NCBI RefSeq assembly: GCF_022387135.1
Contig: NZ_CP092462.1
Span: 4,890,001 to 4,954,000, forward strand
Reading direction: 5' to 3'
Source: Comamonas sp. B21-038
GTDB lineage: Bacteria > Pseudomonadota > Gammaproteobacteria > Burkholderiales > Burkholderiaceae_C
Length of the DNA stretch: 64,000 nt
Both the position numbers and the translations under genes were made by a program. Shown one piece after another: positions 29,464 through 38,005 of this stretch (positions are counted from its first letter, which is position 1; the number at the start of each line of letters is the position of its first letter). Under the pieces are notes generated by a model, which had not been told where the DNA came from, did not search any database, and saw nothing but the letters and a program-made list of their open reading frames with translations.

Positions 29464-30465
29464 ATGCAACGCAGAACCCTGATCCAAAGCTCGCTCGCGG
29501 CCAGCGCGCTGATGCTGGGCGCCAGCCTGGCCAGCACATCCGCGCTGGCGCAAAGCAGCTGGCCCACCGGCAAATCCATCACCTATCTGGTGCCGTTTCC
29601 GCCCGGTGGCAATACCGATACGCTGGCGCGCGTGGTGGCCCAGCCGCTGGGCAAGGCGCTGGGCACGCCGATGGTCATCGAGAACAAGGGCGGGGCCGGC
29701 GGCAGCGTGGGCTCGGCCCTGGCCGCGCGTGCGGCGCCCGATGGCTACACCATCCTGGGCGGCACGATCAGCTCGCATGCGATCAATATCAGCCTCTACT
29801 CCAAGCTCGACTACGACCCGGTCAAGTCCTTCACGCCGGTCGCGATGCTGGGCTCGGGCCCGCTGGTGCTGGTGGTGCCCGCCTCCAGCCCCTACAAGAC
29901 CCTGGCCGATGTGATGGCCGGCAGCAAGGCCAAGGCCGCCAGTGGCGGGCTGACCTCGGCCTCGCCGGGCAGCGGCACCTCCAACCACATGGCGCTGGAG
30001 CTGCTGGCCTACCAGACCGGGGTCAAGTTCACCCATGTGCCCTACAAGGGCAGCGGCCCGGCAGTGCAGGATGTCATCGGCGGCCAGGTGGACATGATGT
30101 TTGACACGGCCCTGGTCGTGGGCCCGCATATCCAGGCCGGCAAGCTGCGCCCGATTGCGGTGACCAGCTCCAAGCGCCTGGAATCCCTGCCCGATGTGCC
30201 CACCATTGCCGAGGGCGGTGAAAAAGGCTTTGACATGGGCTCCTGGCAAGCGGTGTTTGCGCCTGCGGGCACGCCCAAGCCGGTGGTGGACCGCCTGCAT
30301 GCCGAGATCATGAAAATCGTCGCCACGCCCGAGGTGCAGGCCCGCCTGAAGGCCTTTGGCATGCAGCCCTCGACGATGACGCCGGCCGAGTTGGCCGAGT
30401 TCCAGAAGGCCGAGGTGGCCAAATGGGCGCAGGTGATCCAGGCCGCCGGCATCAAGGCCGATTGA
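29464..30465 (+). CDS. Bug/TctC-family periplasmic solute-binding protein
   Basis: A 333-residue exported binding protein with a signal peptide ending near ALAQSSWP. Hallmarks are [29 protein letters not shown] and [16 protein letters not shown] precedes the ATG. It lies between glucarate and galactarate dehydratase genes, so a glucarate/galactarate ligand is likely. As with the Bug protein encoded at 18956, no TctA/TctB permease genes are present. Confidence 0.9.
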   Translation: MQRRTLIQSSLAASALMLGASLASTSALAQSSWPTGKSITYLVPFPPGGNTDTLARVVAQPLGKALGTPMVIENKGGAGGSVGSALAARAAPDGYTILGGTISSHAINISLYSKLDYDPVKSFTPVAMLGSGPLVLVVPASSPYKTLADVMAGSKAKAASGGLTSASPGSGTSNHMALELLAYQTGVKFTHVPYKGSGPAVQDVIGGQVDMMFDTALVVGPHIQAGKLRPIAVTSSKRLESLPDVPTIAEGGEKGFDMGSWQAVFAPAGTPKPVVDRLHAEIMKIVATPEVQARLKAFGMQPSTMTPAELAEFQKAEVAKWAQVIQAAGIKAD

Positions 30466-30547
30466 CACAGTGCAGCCGGCCTGTCACCTTGGAGGACAGG
30501 TGCGCGGTGCAGCGGCCGCGCCCGCACCGCGCCAGAGAGTATTGGAT

Positions 30548-32119
30548 ATGACACAAGCCAGAACGACCCCCCTTTCGATTTCCATGCATGCGGCGGACAA
30601 CGTCGCGATCATCGCCAATGACGGCGGTCTGCCCGCCGGCACTGTGCTGCCTTCGGGCCTGCGCCTGGTCGAGCAGGTGCCGCAGGCCCACAAGGTGGCC
30701 TTGGTGGACATTGCGCAGGGCGCGGCTGTGCGCCGCTACAACGTGGTCATCGGCTATGCGCGCCAGGCCATCGCGGCGGGCAGCTGGGTGCATGAGCGCC
30801 TGCTGCAGATGCCCGAGGCCCGCTCGCTCGAAGGCCTGCCGATCGCCACCGTGCCAGCGCCCGATCTGCCGCCGCTGGACGGCTATACCTTCGAGGGCTA
30901 CCGCAATGCCGATGGCACGGTGGGCACGCGCAATATCCTGGCCATCACCACCACGGTGCAGTGCGTGGCTGGGGTACTGGATTTTGCAGTGCGCCGCATC
31001 AAGGCCGAGCTGCTGCCGCGCTACCCGCATGTCGACGATGTCGTCGGGCTGGAGCACAGCTATGGCTGTGGCGTGGCGATTGATGCGGTGGGTGCCGACA
31101 TACCGCAGCGCACCCTGCGCAACATCAGCCACAACCCGAACTTTGGCGGCGAGGTGATGGTCGTGAGCCTGGGCTGCGAAAAGCTGCAGCCCGAGCGCCT
31201 GCTGCCGCCGGGCTCCTTCCCGATCGCCGACGAGCGCGCGCCCGAGCTCGATGTGGTCTGCCTGCAGGACGAGGCCCATGTGGGCTTCATGTCGATGGTG
31301 CAGTCGATCATGACGCGGGCCGAGGCGCACCTGGCGCGGCTGAACCAGCGCCGGCGCGAGACGGTGCCGGCCAGTGCCCTGGTGGTGGGCGTGCAGTGCG
31401 GCGGCAGCGATGCGTTCAGCGGCGTCACCGCCAACCCGGCCGTCGGCTTTTGCACCGATCTGCTGGTGCGCGCCGGTGCCACGGTGATGTTCAGCGAAGT
31501 GACCGAGGTGCGCGATGGCATTGACCAGCTGACCTCACGCGCCTCCAGCCCCGAGGTGGCGCAGGCCATGATCGACGAGATGGCCTGGTACGACGCCTAC
31601 CTGGACAAGGGCAAGGTGGACCGCAGCGCCAACACCACGCCGGGCAACAAGAAAGGCGGCCTGTCCAACATCGTGGAAAAGGCGATGGGCTCGATCATCA
31701 AGAGCGGCACCGCGCCGATCACTGGCGTGCTGTCACCCGGCCAACGGCTGGCCGAGCGCGGTATCCAGCGCGGCCTGGTCTATGCGGCCACGCCCGCGAG
31801 CGACTTCATCTGCGGCACCTTGCAACTGGCCGCCGGCATGAACCTGCATGTGTTCACCACCGGGCGCGGCACGCCGTATGGGCTGGCGCAGGTGCCGGTG
31901 ATCAAGGTGGCCACGCGCAGCGATCTGGCGCGCCGCTGGCATGACCTGATGGACGTGAACGCCGGGCGCATTGCCGATGGCGAAGCGACCATCGAGGAGA
32001 TGGGCTGGGAGATGTTCCGCCTGATACTGGAGGTGGCCAGCGGCCGCAGGAAGACCTGGGCCGAGCAATGGCAGCTGCACAATGCGCTGGTGCTGTTCAA
32101 CCCCGCACCGGTGACCTGA
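30548..32119 (+). CDS. garD: Galactarate dehydratase
   Basis: A 523-residue UxaA-superfamily dehydratase. The N-terminal SAF-like domain (about 10-100) is followed by the large domain with [40 protein letters not shown] and the C-terminal TTGRGTPYG. It dehydrates galactarate to the same 5-keto-4-deoxyglucarate as GudD, so both aldarates converge on KdgD. The ATG at 30548 was chosen at the start of recognisable sequence. It is the last gene of the right operon and converges on the ChaN-like gene. Confidence 0.93.
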   Translation: MTQARTTPLSISMHAADNVAIIANDGGLPAGTVLPSGLRLVEQVPQAHKVALVDIAQGAAVRRYNVVIGYARQAIAAGSWVHERLLQMPEARSLEGLPIATVPAPDLPPLDGYTFEGYRNADGTVGTRNILAITTTVQCVAGVLDFAVRRIKAELLPRYPHVDDVVGLEHSYGCGVAIDAVGADIPQRTLRNISHNPNFGGEVMVVSLGCEKLQPERLLPPGSFPIADERAPELDVVCLQDEAHVGFMSMVQSIMTRAEAHLARLNQRRRETVPASALVVGVQCGGSDAFSGVTANPAVGFCTDLLVRAGATVMFSEVTEVRDGIDQLTSRASSPEVAQAMIDEMAWYDAYLDKGKVDRSANTTPGNKKGGLSNIVEKAMGSIIKSGTAPITGVLSPGQRLAERGIQRGLVYAATPASDFICGTLQLAAGMNLHVFTTGRGTPYGLAQVPVIKVATRSDLARRWHDLMDVNAGRIADGEATIEEMGWEMFRLILEVASGRRKTWAEQWQLHNALVLFNPAPVT

Positions 32120-32139
32120 AGCGCGGGGCGCTGACGCGC

Positions 32140-32985
32140 TTACTGCTTCCACTTCTCGCGCAGCGCGGCGCAGTGGTCCTCGGCCGGCAGCGCCGGGGTG
32201 CTGTGCACCCAGTCGCGGTCCGCCGCATCGGCCTGGGCCTGGTTGCCCGCCTGGCCAATCGCCACGACCGAACGGGTGCCCGCAGGCAGCCAGGTGGGGA
32301 TGCCGGTGCTGCGCAGCACATGGCCGCGACCGGCGATCAGCAGCACGGTCTTGCCCGGCTGCAGCTGGGCCGTGGCGGTGCTGGCCATGCTTTCGTCCTT
32401 GGCCAGCTGGATGCGCGCCATCGGGGCCAGCTGGTGGTTGGGCAGCAGGCCGCAGTGGCCATCGGCCATCGCGTCGAGCTGGCGCTGCCATGCCGCCGCG
32501 GGCAGGTGGCTGTCCCAGCGGGTTTGCTGCATCACCTCGCGCATCTGCGCGCGTGGCAGGTTGCCGCCCAACACGGGCACCCCCGCCTGCACGGCCGCCA
32601 TCACCACGGGGCCGTAGTGGCGCCAAGGCCAGCCCTTGTCATTCCAGGCCAGCGCCTGTTGCACCTGCGCGTCGCTGGCACTGGGGGCCAGGCCCTGGGT
32701 GCTGTGGCCGGCGTCGGCCATCTCCAGCACCACGGCGGCCAATTGCCGTCTTGCAGCCCAATGCGCTACCGTGGCCCGCTGCCACTGCTGGTGCGCGGCG
32801 GCATCGTGCTGCTCGCCCAGCAGCAGCACATCGGGTGCCTCGGCCAGCGACATCGTAGACCGGTCCATCTCGGCGTTGGCCGGGGCGGGGCTTTGCGGCG
32901 CCTGGCTGGCGCAACCGGCCAGCAGCGCCCAGCCCAACAGGCCGGGCAACCAGCCACCAGGGCGAATGGGTTGTATGTGCTCCAT
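32140..32985 (-). CDS. ChaN-like lipoprotein
   Basis: A 281-residue protein with an N-terminal lipobox LLAGC (Cys about 25), so probably a lipoprotein. The body matches the ChaN haem-binding/Tiki-like fold: VLLLGEQHDAAAHQQ near the N-terminus, VVLEMADAGH in the middle, and VLLIAGRGHVLRSTGIP near the C-terminus. ChaN of Campylobacter binds haem dimers. It is the last reverse-strand gene after the CsgG-type cluster, 59 bases from it; membership in that operon is uncertain. Confidence 0.85.
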   Translation of the reverse strand: MEHIQPIRPGGWLPGLLGWALLAGCASQAPQSPAPANAEMDRSTMSLAEAPDVLLLGEQHDAAAHQQWQRATVAHWAARRQLAAVVLEMADAGHSTQGLAPSASDAQVQQALAWNDKGWPWRHYGPVVMAAVQAGVPVLGGNLPRAQMREVMQQTRWDSHLPAAAWQRQLDAMADGHCGLLPNHQLAPMARIQLAKDESMASTATAQLQPGKTVLLIAGRGHVLRSTGIPTWLPAGTRSVVAIGQAGNQAQADAADRDWVHSTPALPAEDHCAALREKWKQ

Positions 32986-33044
32986 TCGCGCATGGTAGTG
33001 GCTGGCCAGCGGCCTGGGGGCTTGAAGGGTTGGCGAATGCGTAC

Positions 33045-33614
33045 TTAGCGGCGCTGGCCGTTGGTCCAGATCGCGCCGGTGGTCAGCGCGCCGTCCATCG
33101 ACACATTGACCAGGGTGGCGCCGCTCAGGTTGGCGCCGGCCAGGTTGGAGTTGTCCAGGCTGACATTGACCAGCTCGGCGCCCTGGAAGTTGGCGCCCTG
33201 CAGGTTGGAGTTGGACAGGTCCACATTGGTGAAGCTGTGGCCGGCAAAGTTGGCCTGGGGCAGGTTGGAGCCCGACATGTTGGCGTTCACATGGGCCTGG
33301 TTGCTGCCGCCGCCGCTGCGCTTTTGGCTGCGCACGGTGGTGGAGGACTTGCCCTGGCCTTCGACGACGACGGCTGCGCCGCCGGCACCACCGTGCACGG
33401 TGCTGCTGCGGCCGGGGATATTCGTCTCGGCCACGGCGCCACGGCCCGAGGCCGCATTGACGACGGCACCGTTGACGGTGACCGAGGCGCCCTGGCTGCC
33501 GCCACGCACATCGACGCCGGGGGCGGAGATGACGGCGCCTTGCGCCCAGACGCCGCCAGCGGCCAGGCCCAGGGTCAGCACGGCCAGGGCCTGCTTGATG
33601 TTGGTTTGTTGCAT
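33045..33614 (-). CDS. Exported pentapeptide-repeat protein with a curli-like motif
   Basis: A 189-residue secreted protein. The signal peptide ends at GGVWAQ. Residues about 40-68 hold SVTVNGAVVNAASGRG and AVAETNI, the motif shared with the small exported proteins encoded at 37174 and 37592. A glycine/serine linker follows. Residues about 112-175 are pentapeptide repeats of the A-N-L/F type (NLQGANFQGAELVNVSLDNS), which fold as a right-handed quadrilateral beta-helix. It lies 17 bases after the Sel1-repeat gene. I propose a secreted structural or capping component; this is inference. Confidence 0.75.
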   Translation of the reverse strand: MQQTNIKQALAVLTLGLAAGGVWAQGAVISAPGVDVRGGSQGASVTVNGAVVNAASGRGAVAETNIPGRSSTVHGGAGGAAVVVEGQGKSSTTVRSQKRSGGGSNQAHVNANMSGSNLPQANFAGHSFTNVDLSNSNLQGANFQGAELVNVSLDNSNLAGANLSGATLVNVSMDGALTTGAIWTNGQRR

Positions 33615-33631
33615 GCTTGTCCTTTCTTGCG

Positions 33632-34870
33632 CTACTCGGTGAGCGGCGCGTTGTGACTCAGGTTGGAGGGCTGCATGCCTTGGGCATGCCCGGGAGCGGG
33701 ACGCTCCTCGTTCGGCACCACCTGCTCCTGCGAGAGCGGCGGTGTGTTGGTATCCGTCGCCGCATCGCCATCGGCGGCGGGCGGCTCTGGCCAGGCAAAG
33801 GGCTGCTGGCTCAGCTGCGCCAGCGGGTCGGCCACGCGCTGGGGGCGATCCGGCGGCGCGCTGGGGTGCTTTTCCTCAACCTGCAGGGCGACGGCGTTGA
33901 TGCGTGCGGCCAGCTCCTGCATCCAGGCTTCGTCGATCACCGGCTGCTTCTCGTTGCTGCGGCTGAAGATCAGCGCCAGAAACTCGCGCGCCTTGGGAGA
34001 GCCTGCATCGGCGGCGCGCCGGTAGTACTGGATCGCGGTGGCGAAATTGCGCTGCACGCCGCGCCCCAGGTGGTAGCGGTAGGCCAGCTCCAGCAGCGCA
34101 TTGGCATTGCCTTCATCGGCGCGCGCACGCAGGCGGCCCAATTGCTCGGAGGTGCTGGCGCGCTGGTAGCTGGCGATGCGGGCCAGGTTCTGTGCTGCCG
34201 TCTGGCTGCCGCCGGCCTGCGCCTGGGCGTACAGCTCCTTGGCTTCGTTCATGCGCCCTTCGAGCTCGCGCTCGACGGCCAGGTCGTTGAGCGCCATGGC
34301 ATCGCCATCGCGCGCAGCCTGTTCCAACAGCAGGCGCGACTGCTGCATGGCCCTGGGGCCGGTCACCCGGCGCTCGACCAGGGACAGCAGGTAGGTGGCT
34401 TTCGCCAGGCGCGCATCGGCCGCGCGCTGCAGCCATTGGCGGCCAGTGGGCACATCGCGCACACCGCCGGTGCCCGTACCCAGCATGTAGCCCAGCGCGG
34501 CCATCGCGCGTGCATCGCCTTGTGCTGCGGCCTGGCCCAGCCATTGGCGGGCCTGCGCACCGGCTTGGGGCAGACCGGCATTGTGGTAGTAGTACATGCC
34601 CAGCTCGAACTGGGCGCTGACCTCGCCTTCCTGCGCCTGCCTGCGCAGCGCCTGCAGGCTGGCATCACTGCGCGGGGCAGGCACGCGTATCGATGAGCCC
34701 GGCGCGGCAGGCGCTGCTGGTGCAGCGCTGCTGCTGGCGGCCGTGCCGGCATCGCCAGCACCTGCCGAGGGCAGCACAATCGCTGCCCAGCTGGCGCAGG
34801 CATGCAGCAGCAGGCTGCCGGTCAGCGCCACGAGTCCGGCACGGCGGCCGGTGGCTGCAAGGCGGCTCAT
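33632..34870 (-). CDS. Sel1-like repeat lipoprotein
   Basis: A 412-residue protein with a probable lipobox LLHAC near residue 25. An Ala/Ser/Pro-rich linker is followed by Sel1/TPR-type helical repeats from about 75 to 310. Examples are QFELGMYYYHNAGLPQAG, AMAALGYMLGTGTGGV and ALLELAYRYHLGRGV. The last 80 residues are proline rich and probably disordered. Its ATG overlaps the stop of the CsgG-like gene by 4 bases (ATGA), tying it to that secretion component. Sel1 proteins are scaffolds; here it may assemble the secretion complex in the periplasm. Confidence 0.82.
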   Translation of the reverse strand: MSRLAATGRRAGLVALTGSLLLHACASWAAIVLPSAGAGDAGTAASSSAAPAAPAAPGSSIRVPAPRSDASLQALRRQAQEGEVSAQFELGMYYYHNAGLPQAGAQARQWLGQAAAQGDARAMAALGYMLGTGTGGVRDVPTGRQWLQRAADARLAKATYLLSLVERRVTGPRAMQQSRLLLEQAARDGDAMALNDLAVERELEGRMNEAKELYAQAQAGGSQTAAQNLARIASYQRASTSEQLGRLRARADEGNANALLELAYRYHLGRGVQRNFATAIQYYRRAADAGSPKAREFLALIFSRSNEKQPVIDEAWMQELAARINAVALQVEEKHPSAPPDRPQRVADPLAQLSQQPFAWPEPPAADGDAATDTNTPPLSQEQVVPNEERPAPGHAQGMQPSNLSHNAPLTE

Positions 34871-36531
34871 GGCTTCTTGCCGCTGCGTGCGGCGGCGGGC
34901 GGGGTGGCGGCGGCAGCCACGGGGCCTTCGACTTCCCAGCGCAGCTGCGACTGCGCGATGACACCGGTCTGTGCGGCAATCTGCTGCTGCACCGCCTCGA
35001 TGCTGGTCACGCCCTCGATCGGCGCGAGCTGGGCCTGGGTGAGGGCCACCGGCACGCGGCCAGTCAGCGGTTTCACCGTCTGTGCGCAGTACACCTGCTC
35101 CACACCGGGGCGGGCGGTCTCGATCAGAAAGGAGTTGGCCTGCGATACATCGGGCACCATCAGCCCGATGCGGCCCTGGGCCACCACGGCCTGCTGCTGC
35201 GGATTGGGATAGACCTGGGTGACCACCTGGGCGGCATCCTGGTAGTAGCAGTAGAGGAAGCCGGTGCGGGCGGGCGCCACGCGCAGCACCACCGAGGTGC
35301 CGATGGGCAGCTGCGATGCCAATTCCTTGTGGCCGAGCAGCGACAGGGTCAGCGCATCGCTGGTCGGCTCGTTGTCGGGCAGGCCGTGGGGGCGCGGCTT
35401 GAGTTCATCGCTTTGCGGCGAGTAGCTGGAGGCGATCTTGTCATCGGCCGACATGCCGGCATACAGGCGCAGCAGGCCCATGTAGGTCTCGAAGTTGACG
35501 GTGCCCACAGGGGTCAGGTCCAGCGAGGCCTGGTAGAGCGCCAGCGCATTGCGCAGTGCGGTGGAGTCGTTGCCATCGATGGGGCCGTTCCAGGCGCCTT
35601 CGGCCCGCAGCACGCGCTGGGCCAGGTTGATGCGGTCTGCCGGGCCCTGTTCATCGAACCAGGTGCGCATCTGGCGCTTGAACTCGGGATGGTTCTGCTC
35701 GTAGTCGATGCATTCCCAGTACGGTACCTTGGCCCATTTGCCCACCAGCTCGATGGTGGCCAGATCGACCAGCAGGCGCACCGCTGCGCCTGCGCCCTGG
35801 TTCACGTCGGCGGCGACTTCGTACTGCACGCCCAGGCGGTAGATGTGCTTGGGCAGGCCGGTGGCGCGGCCGCCGATCTCGACCGAGCGGCCGCCGGTGG
35901 CGACGACCAGCTCGTTGGCCGAGTCCAGACCCGGGTAGAGCGTGCGGGAGTTCATGTCGCCCAGATGCAGATCCAGCCCCACCACGGTGCCCAGCAAGTC
36001 CCAGCTGTAGCCGGTGTCGGTATTGGCGGTGGAGACCCCCAGGCTGCTGCGCTTGGAGACCACCGTCTTGTCGCCAAAGCTGATGGCGCCCGACACGTAG
36101 ATCTGCGGCTTGCGCAGCTCGATCTGGCCGTTGTTGAGCAGCAGGCTGGTCATCGTCTGCACGGTGTCCTGCTTGAGCGCATCGACTTCGTAGTCCACCA
36201 CCCGGAACGCCTGGCTGGTGCGCGACATGCGCGACAGCGCAGTGATCACCATCTCCTTGGTGCCGGTGGAGAACAGGCCCGACGGGTCCGGGATGCTCTT
36301 GACCGCCACCAGCGTCGAGGGCACCTGCTCGGCCGCGAGCATGCGGTCCATGCAGGCCAGGCCCTCGCGCATCGCCGATGCGGATTTGGTCGGGGTGACC
36401 AGCGGCGCTTGTTCGGTGATGCCCTTTTCAATGATGTCCTTGCGGTCGGACAGCGTGGGCTGGATGCTGCAGGCCGACAAGGCCAGCACGCAAGGCGCCA
36501 CAGCCAGGCGGCGAATCGATGAAAGATGCAT
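34867..36531 (-). CDS. CsgG/HfaB-like outer-membrane secretion lipoprotein with C-terminal DUF4384-like domain
   Basis: A 554-residue lipoprotein with lipobox LSAC (Cys21). Residues about 70-275 match the CsgG pattern: LVAVKSIPDPSGLF, EMVITALSRMSRTSQAFRVV, IYVSGAISFGD, HIYRLGVQYEVAADVN and RLLVDLATIELVGKW. CsgG forms the outer-membrane pore exporting curli subunits. Unlike CsgG (about 277 residues), this protein continues with a peptidoglycan-binding-like helical segment (about 298-355) and a DUF4384-like region (about 408-485; GFLYCYYQDAAQVVTQVYPN). The neighbours are small repeat proteins with signal peptides, as expected of its export substrates. The CsgG assignment is by eye. Confidence 0.78.
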   Translation of the reverse strand: MHLSSIRRLAVAPCVLALSACSIQPTLSDRKDIIEKGITEQAPLVTPTKSASAMREGLACMDRMLAAEQVPSTLVAVKSIPDPSGLFSTGTKEMVITALSRMSRTSQAFRVVDYEVDALKQDTVQTMTSLLLNNGQIELRKPQIYVSGAISFGDKTVVSKRSSLGVSTANTDTGYSWDLLGTVVGLDLHLGDMNSRTLYPGLDSANELVVATGGRSVEIGGRATGLPKHIYRLGVQYEVAADVNQGAGAAVRLLVDLATIELVGKWAKVPYWECIDYEQNHPEFKRQMRTWFDEQGPADRINLAQRVLRAEGAWNGPIDGNDSTALRNALALYQASLDLTPVGTVNFETYMGLLRLYAGMSADDKIASSYSPQSDELKPRPHGLPDNEPTSDALTLSLLGHKELASQLPIGTSVVLRVAPARTGFLYCYYQDAAQVVTQVYPNPQQQAVVAQGRIGLMVPDVSQANSFLIETARPGVEQVYCAQTVKPLTGRVPVALTQAQLAPIEGVTSIEAVQQQIAAQTGVIAQSQLRWEVEGPVAAAATPPAAARSGKKP

Positions 36532-36675
36532 GGTGTTTATTCTTTATGGCGATGGTGGAGCTGCATCCGCAGCGCTGCTGCCGCTGCGGCCAGCGCCCTG
36601 CCGGGCTCCCTGGCCCGGCAGTGCATGTGCCCGAGCCCGGCGCTCCGGCGTGGCTGCCATCGTGTTTATTCGTGT

Positions 36676-37011
36676 TTATTTGCAGATGTTGATCACGGAG
36701 CCCCGCACGACGGTGACCTGGTCGGCGTTGCCTGCGCCATACCGGTTTCCGATCCCGGCAGTGCCTTCCTGGATCTGCGGGGCGGCACCCACATTGGTGT
36801 TGCAGTTCTTGCCCGAAGGGCCGGTGACCATTTCCCGCTCGATCGCCGATCGCGAATCCTGCTCCGTCAGGTAGTTGCGGGCCATCGCGTTGCTCACCTT
36901 GTTGCGCGAGGCCGGATCGAGGCCGCTGCGGCCGGCGGGCGGTTTTTGCTGCGCCTGCGCGGCGGCGCATAACAGGGCCAGGACACAGGCCCCGACATAG
37001 CTGGCTTTCAT
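36676..37011 (-). CDS. Small exported protein of the CsgG-type cluster (cysteine pair, single terminal motif)
   Basis: A 111-residue protein with a signal peptide ending at AAAQAQ. The mature part has a helical charged segment (KVSNAMARNYLTEQDSRSAI) and a Gly/Asn-rich region. It ends in DQVTVVRGSVINICK, which matches the Q-x-V-x-V-x-x-G-x-V-x-N core of the repeat proteins next door. Two mature cysteines could form a disulphide. AAGGAG stands before the ATG. Perhaps a nucleator or adaptor analogous to CsgF/CsgB; no homology was recognised. Confidence 0.7.
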   Translation of the reverse strand: MKASYVGACVLALLCAAAQAQQKPPAGRSGLDPASRNKVSNAMARNYLTEQDSRSAIEREMVTGPSGKNCNTNVGAAPQIQEGTAGIGNRYGAGNADQVTVVRGSVINICK

Positions 37012-37173
37012 GCGCAGTCTCCTTGAGGGACCCTCTGCACAACGTTCTGCCAGGGTGGGGACGCGGCCGCATCGATTCCCGGGGCAAAGGCTCTGCAGAG
37101 GATCTTTTTTTTGAGGGGCTGACCAGCGTATGGCTTTGGGCGCATGCGGTGGCCAGCAGGTGGGAAAGGGGGA

Positions 37174-37473
37174 TTACTTGCCGTCGTTGGACGCCAGATT
37201 TTGCTCGGCCTTGGTCATCGCGCCGATGGCCATATTGGCGACAGCACCGTTGGTGACCGAGACTTCCTGCTTGTTATTGCCGCCGATATTGACGTTGCCC
37301 TTGTTGGAGGCCAGATTCTGCTTGGCGGTGGCACCAGCGCCAATCGCCATATTGGCGACTGCGCCGTTTTTCACGGTGACCTTCTGGTCATTGTTGCCCT
37401 TGATCTTCACTTCCGCTTGCGCAGACATGGCCATAGCGGAAACCGAAACCAGAACTGCTAAAAACTTCTTCAT
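37174..37473 (-). CDS. Small exported tandem-repeat protein, candidate amyloid subunit
   Basis: A 99-residue protein. The signal peptide MKKFLAVLVSVSAMAMSAQA is followed by almost nothing but two copies of a unit of about 39 residues. Each has the form VxVxNGAVANMAIGA, then A-x-QNLASN, then G-N-V-x-I-G-G. Alternating V/T/S residues separated by N-G and G turns predict stacked strand-loop-strand units as in CsgA. AGGAG is well placed before ATG 37473; the frame is open upstream but without signal-peptide character. It is a candidate main fibre subunit; this is inference. Confidence 0.75.
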   Translation of the reverse strand: MKKFLAVLVSVSAMAMSAQAEVKIKGNNDQKVTVKNGAVANMAIGAGATAKQNLASNKGNVNIGGNNKQEVSVTNGAVANMAIGAMTKAEQNLASNDGK

Positions 37474-37591
37474 AAAAATCTCCTCGTTACTGAAAGAATA
37501 TGGTGCACTTCTTGGGTATGCACCTCTGCAGTCAGCTCCCCGTGGCGGAGAAACCGAACCGTTCACCGGCGTGCGGTCGCATGGCGCCCTG

Positions 37592-38005
37592 CTACCGCCC
37601 GCCAATGTTCACTACGCTGCGCATGCCAGTGCCGGTGGCCTGGTTGACCACAGGCCCGCCGACCGAGACGACCTGGCTGCCGCTGCCAACGCCGCCGTTG
37701 CGCGACGCAATATTCAATTCGCTATAGGCTCCGAAACTGGCCATGTTCGCGACCACGCCATTGACCGAAGTCACCTGGTTGTTGCCGCGGATATGGGTGA
37801 TGTTCTTGTTGGACGAGATATTCATCACCGCATGGGCTGCCGGGCCGGAGATATTGACGATGCCGCCATTGACCACCACCTGCTGGTTGTTCTGGGCGAA
37901 TACCGAGGCGCTCAGCCCCCAGCCCACGCACAGCAGCAGATGCCGCTGCGGTGCCAGTGCGCGGACCCATGCCTGCGCAGTGCGTGTGATGGATTGATGG
38001 CCCAT
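37592..38005 (-). CDS. Small exported repeat protein, candidate amyloid subunit
   Basis: A 137-residue protein with a long signal peptide (basic stretch, then LLLCVGWGLSASVFAQ). The mature part is about three imperfect repeats: QQVVVNGGIVNISG...NISSN, QVTSVNGVVANMAS...NIASR and QVVSVGGPVVNQAT...NIGGR. They share the core of the repeats encoded at 37174 but have diverged further. AAGGAGT lies 8 bases before the ATG. It is the first gene after the AT-rich upstream region and so probably the promoter-proximal gene of the cluster. Confidence 0.75.
   Translation of the reverse strand: MGHQSITRTAQAWVRALAPQRHLLLCVGWGLSASVFAQNNQQVVVNGGIVNISGPAAHAVMNISSNKNITHIRGNNQVTSVNGVVANMASFGAYSELNIASRNGGVGSGSQVVSVGGPVVNQATGTGMRSVVNIGGR

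Noticed and set aside
32119-32141. Hairpin AAGCGCG/CGCGCTT between garD and the ChaN-like gene
   Set aside because: No T-tract on either side and it overlaps both gene ends; not convincing as a terminator.
34693-36522. Long plus-strand open frame (609 codons) opposite the CsgG-like and Sel1 genes
   Set aside because: Composition is typical of antisense frames in GC-rich DNA (A/G/H/Q/R rich). The reverse-strand product has a lipobox and domain motifs.
37088-37116. Possible terminator CTCTGCAGAG followed by a T-run between two small exported-protein genes
   Set aside because: The palindrome has no loop and the T-run is on the plus strand, opposite to the direction of transcription here.
37174-37473. 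Tandem repeat considered as a CRISPR or mobile repeat
   Set aside because: The repeat is translated in frame after a signal peptide with only two units and no spacers; it is a protein repeat.
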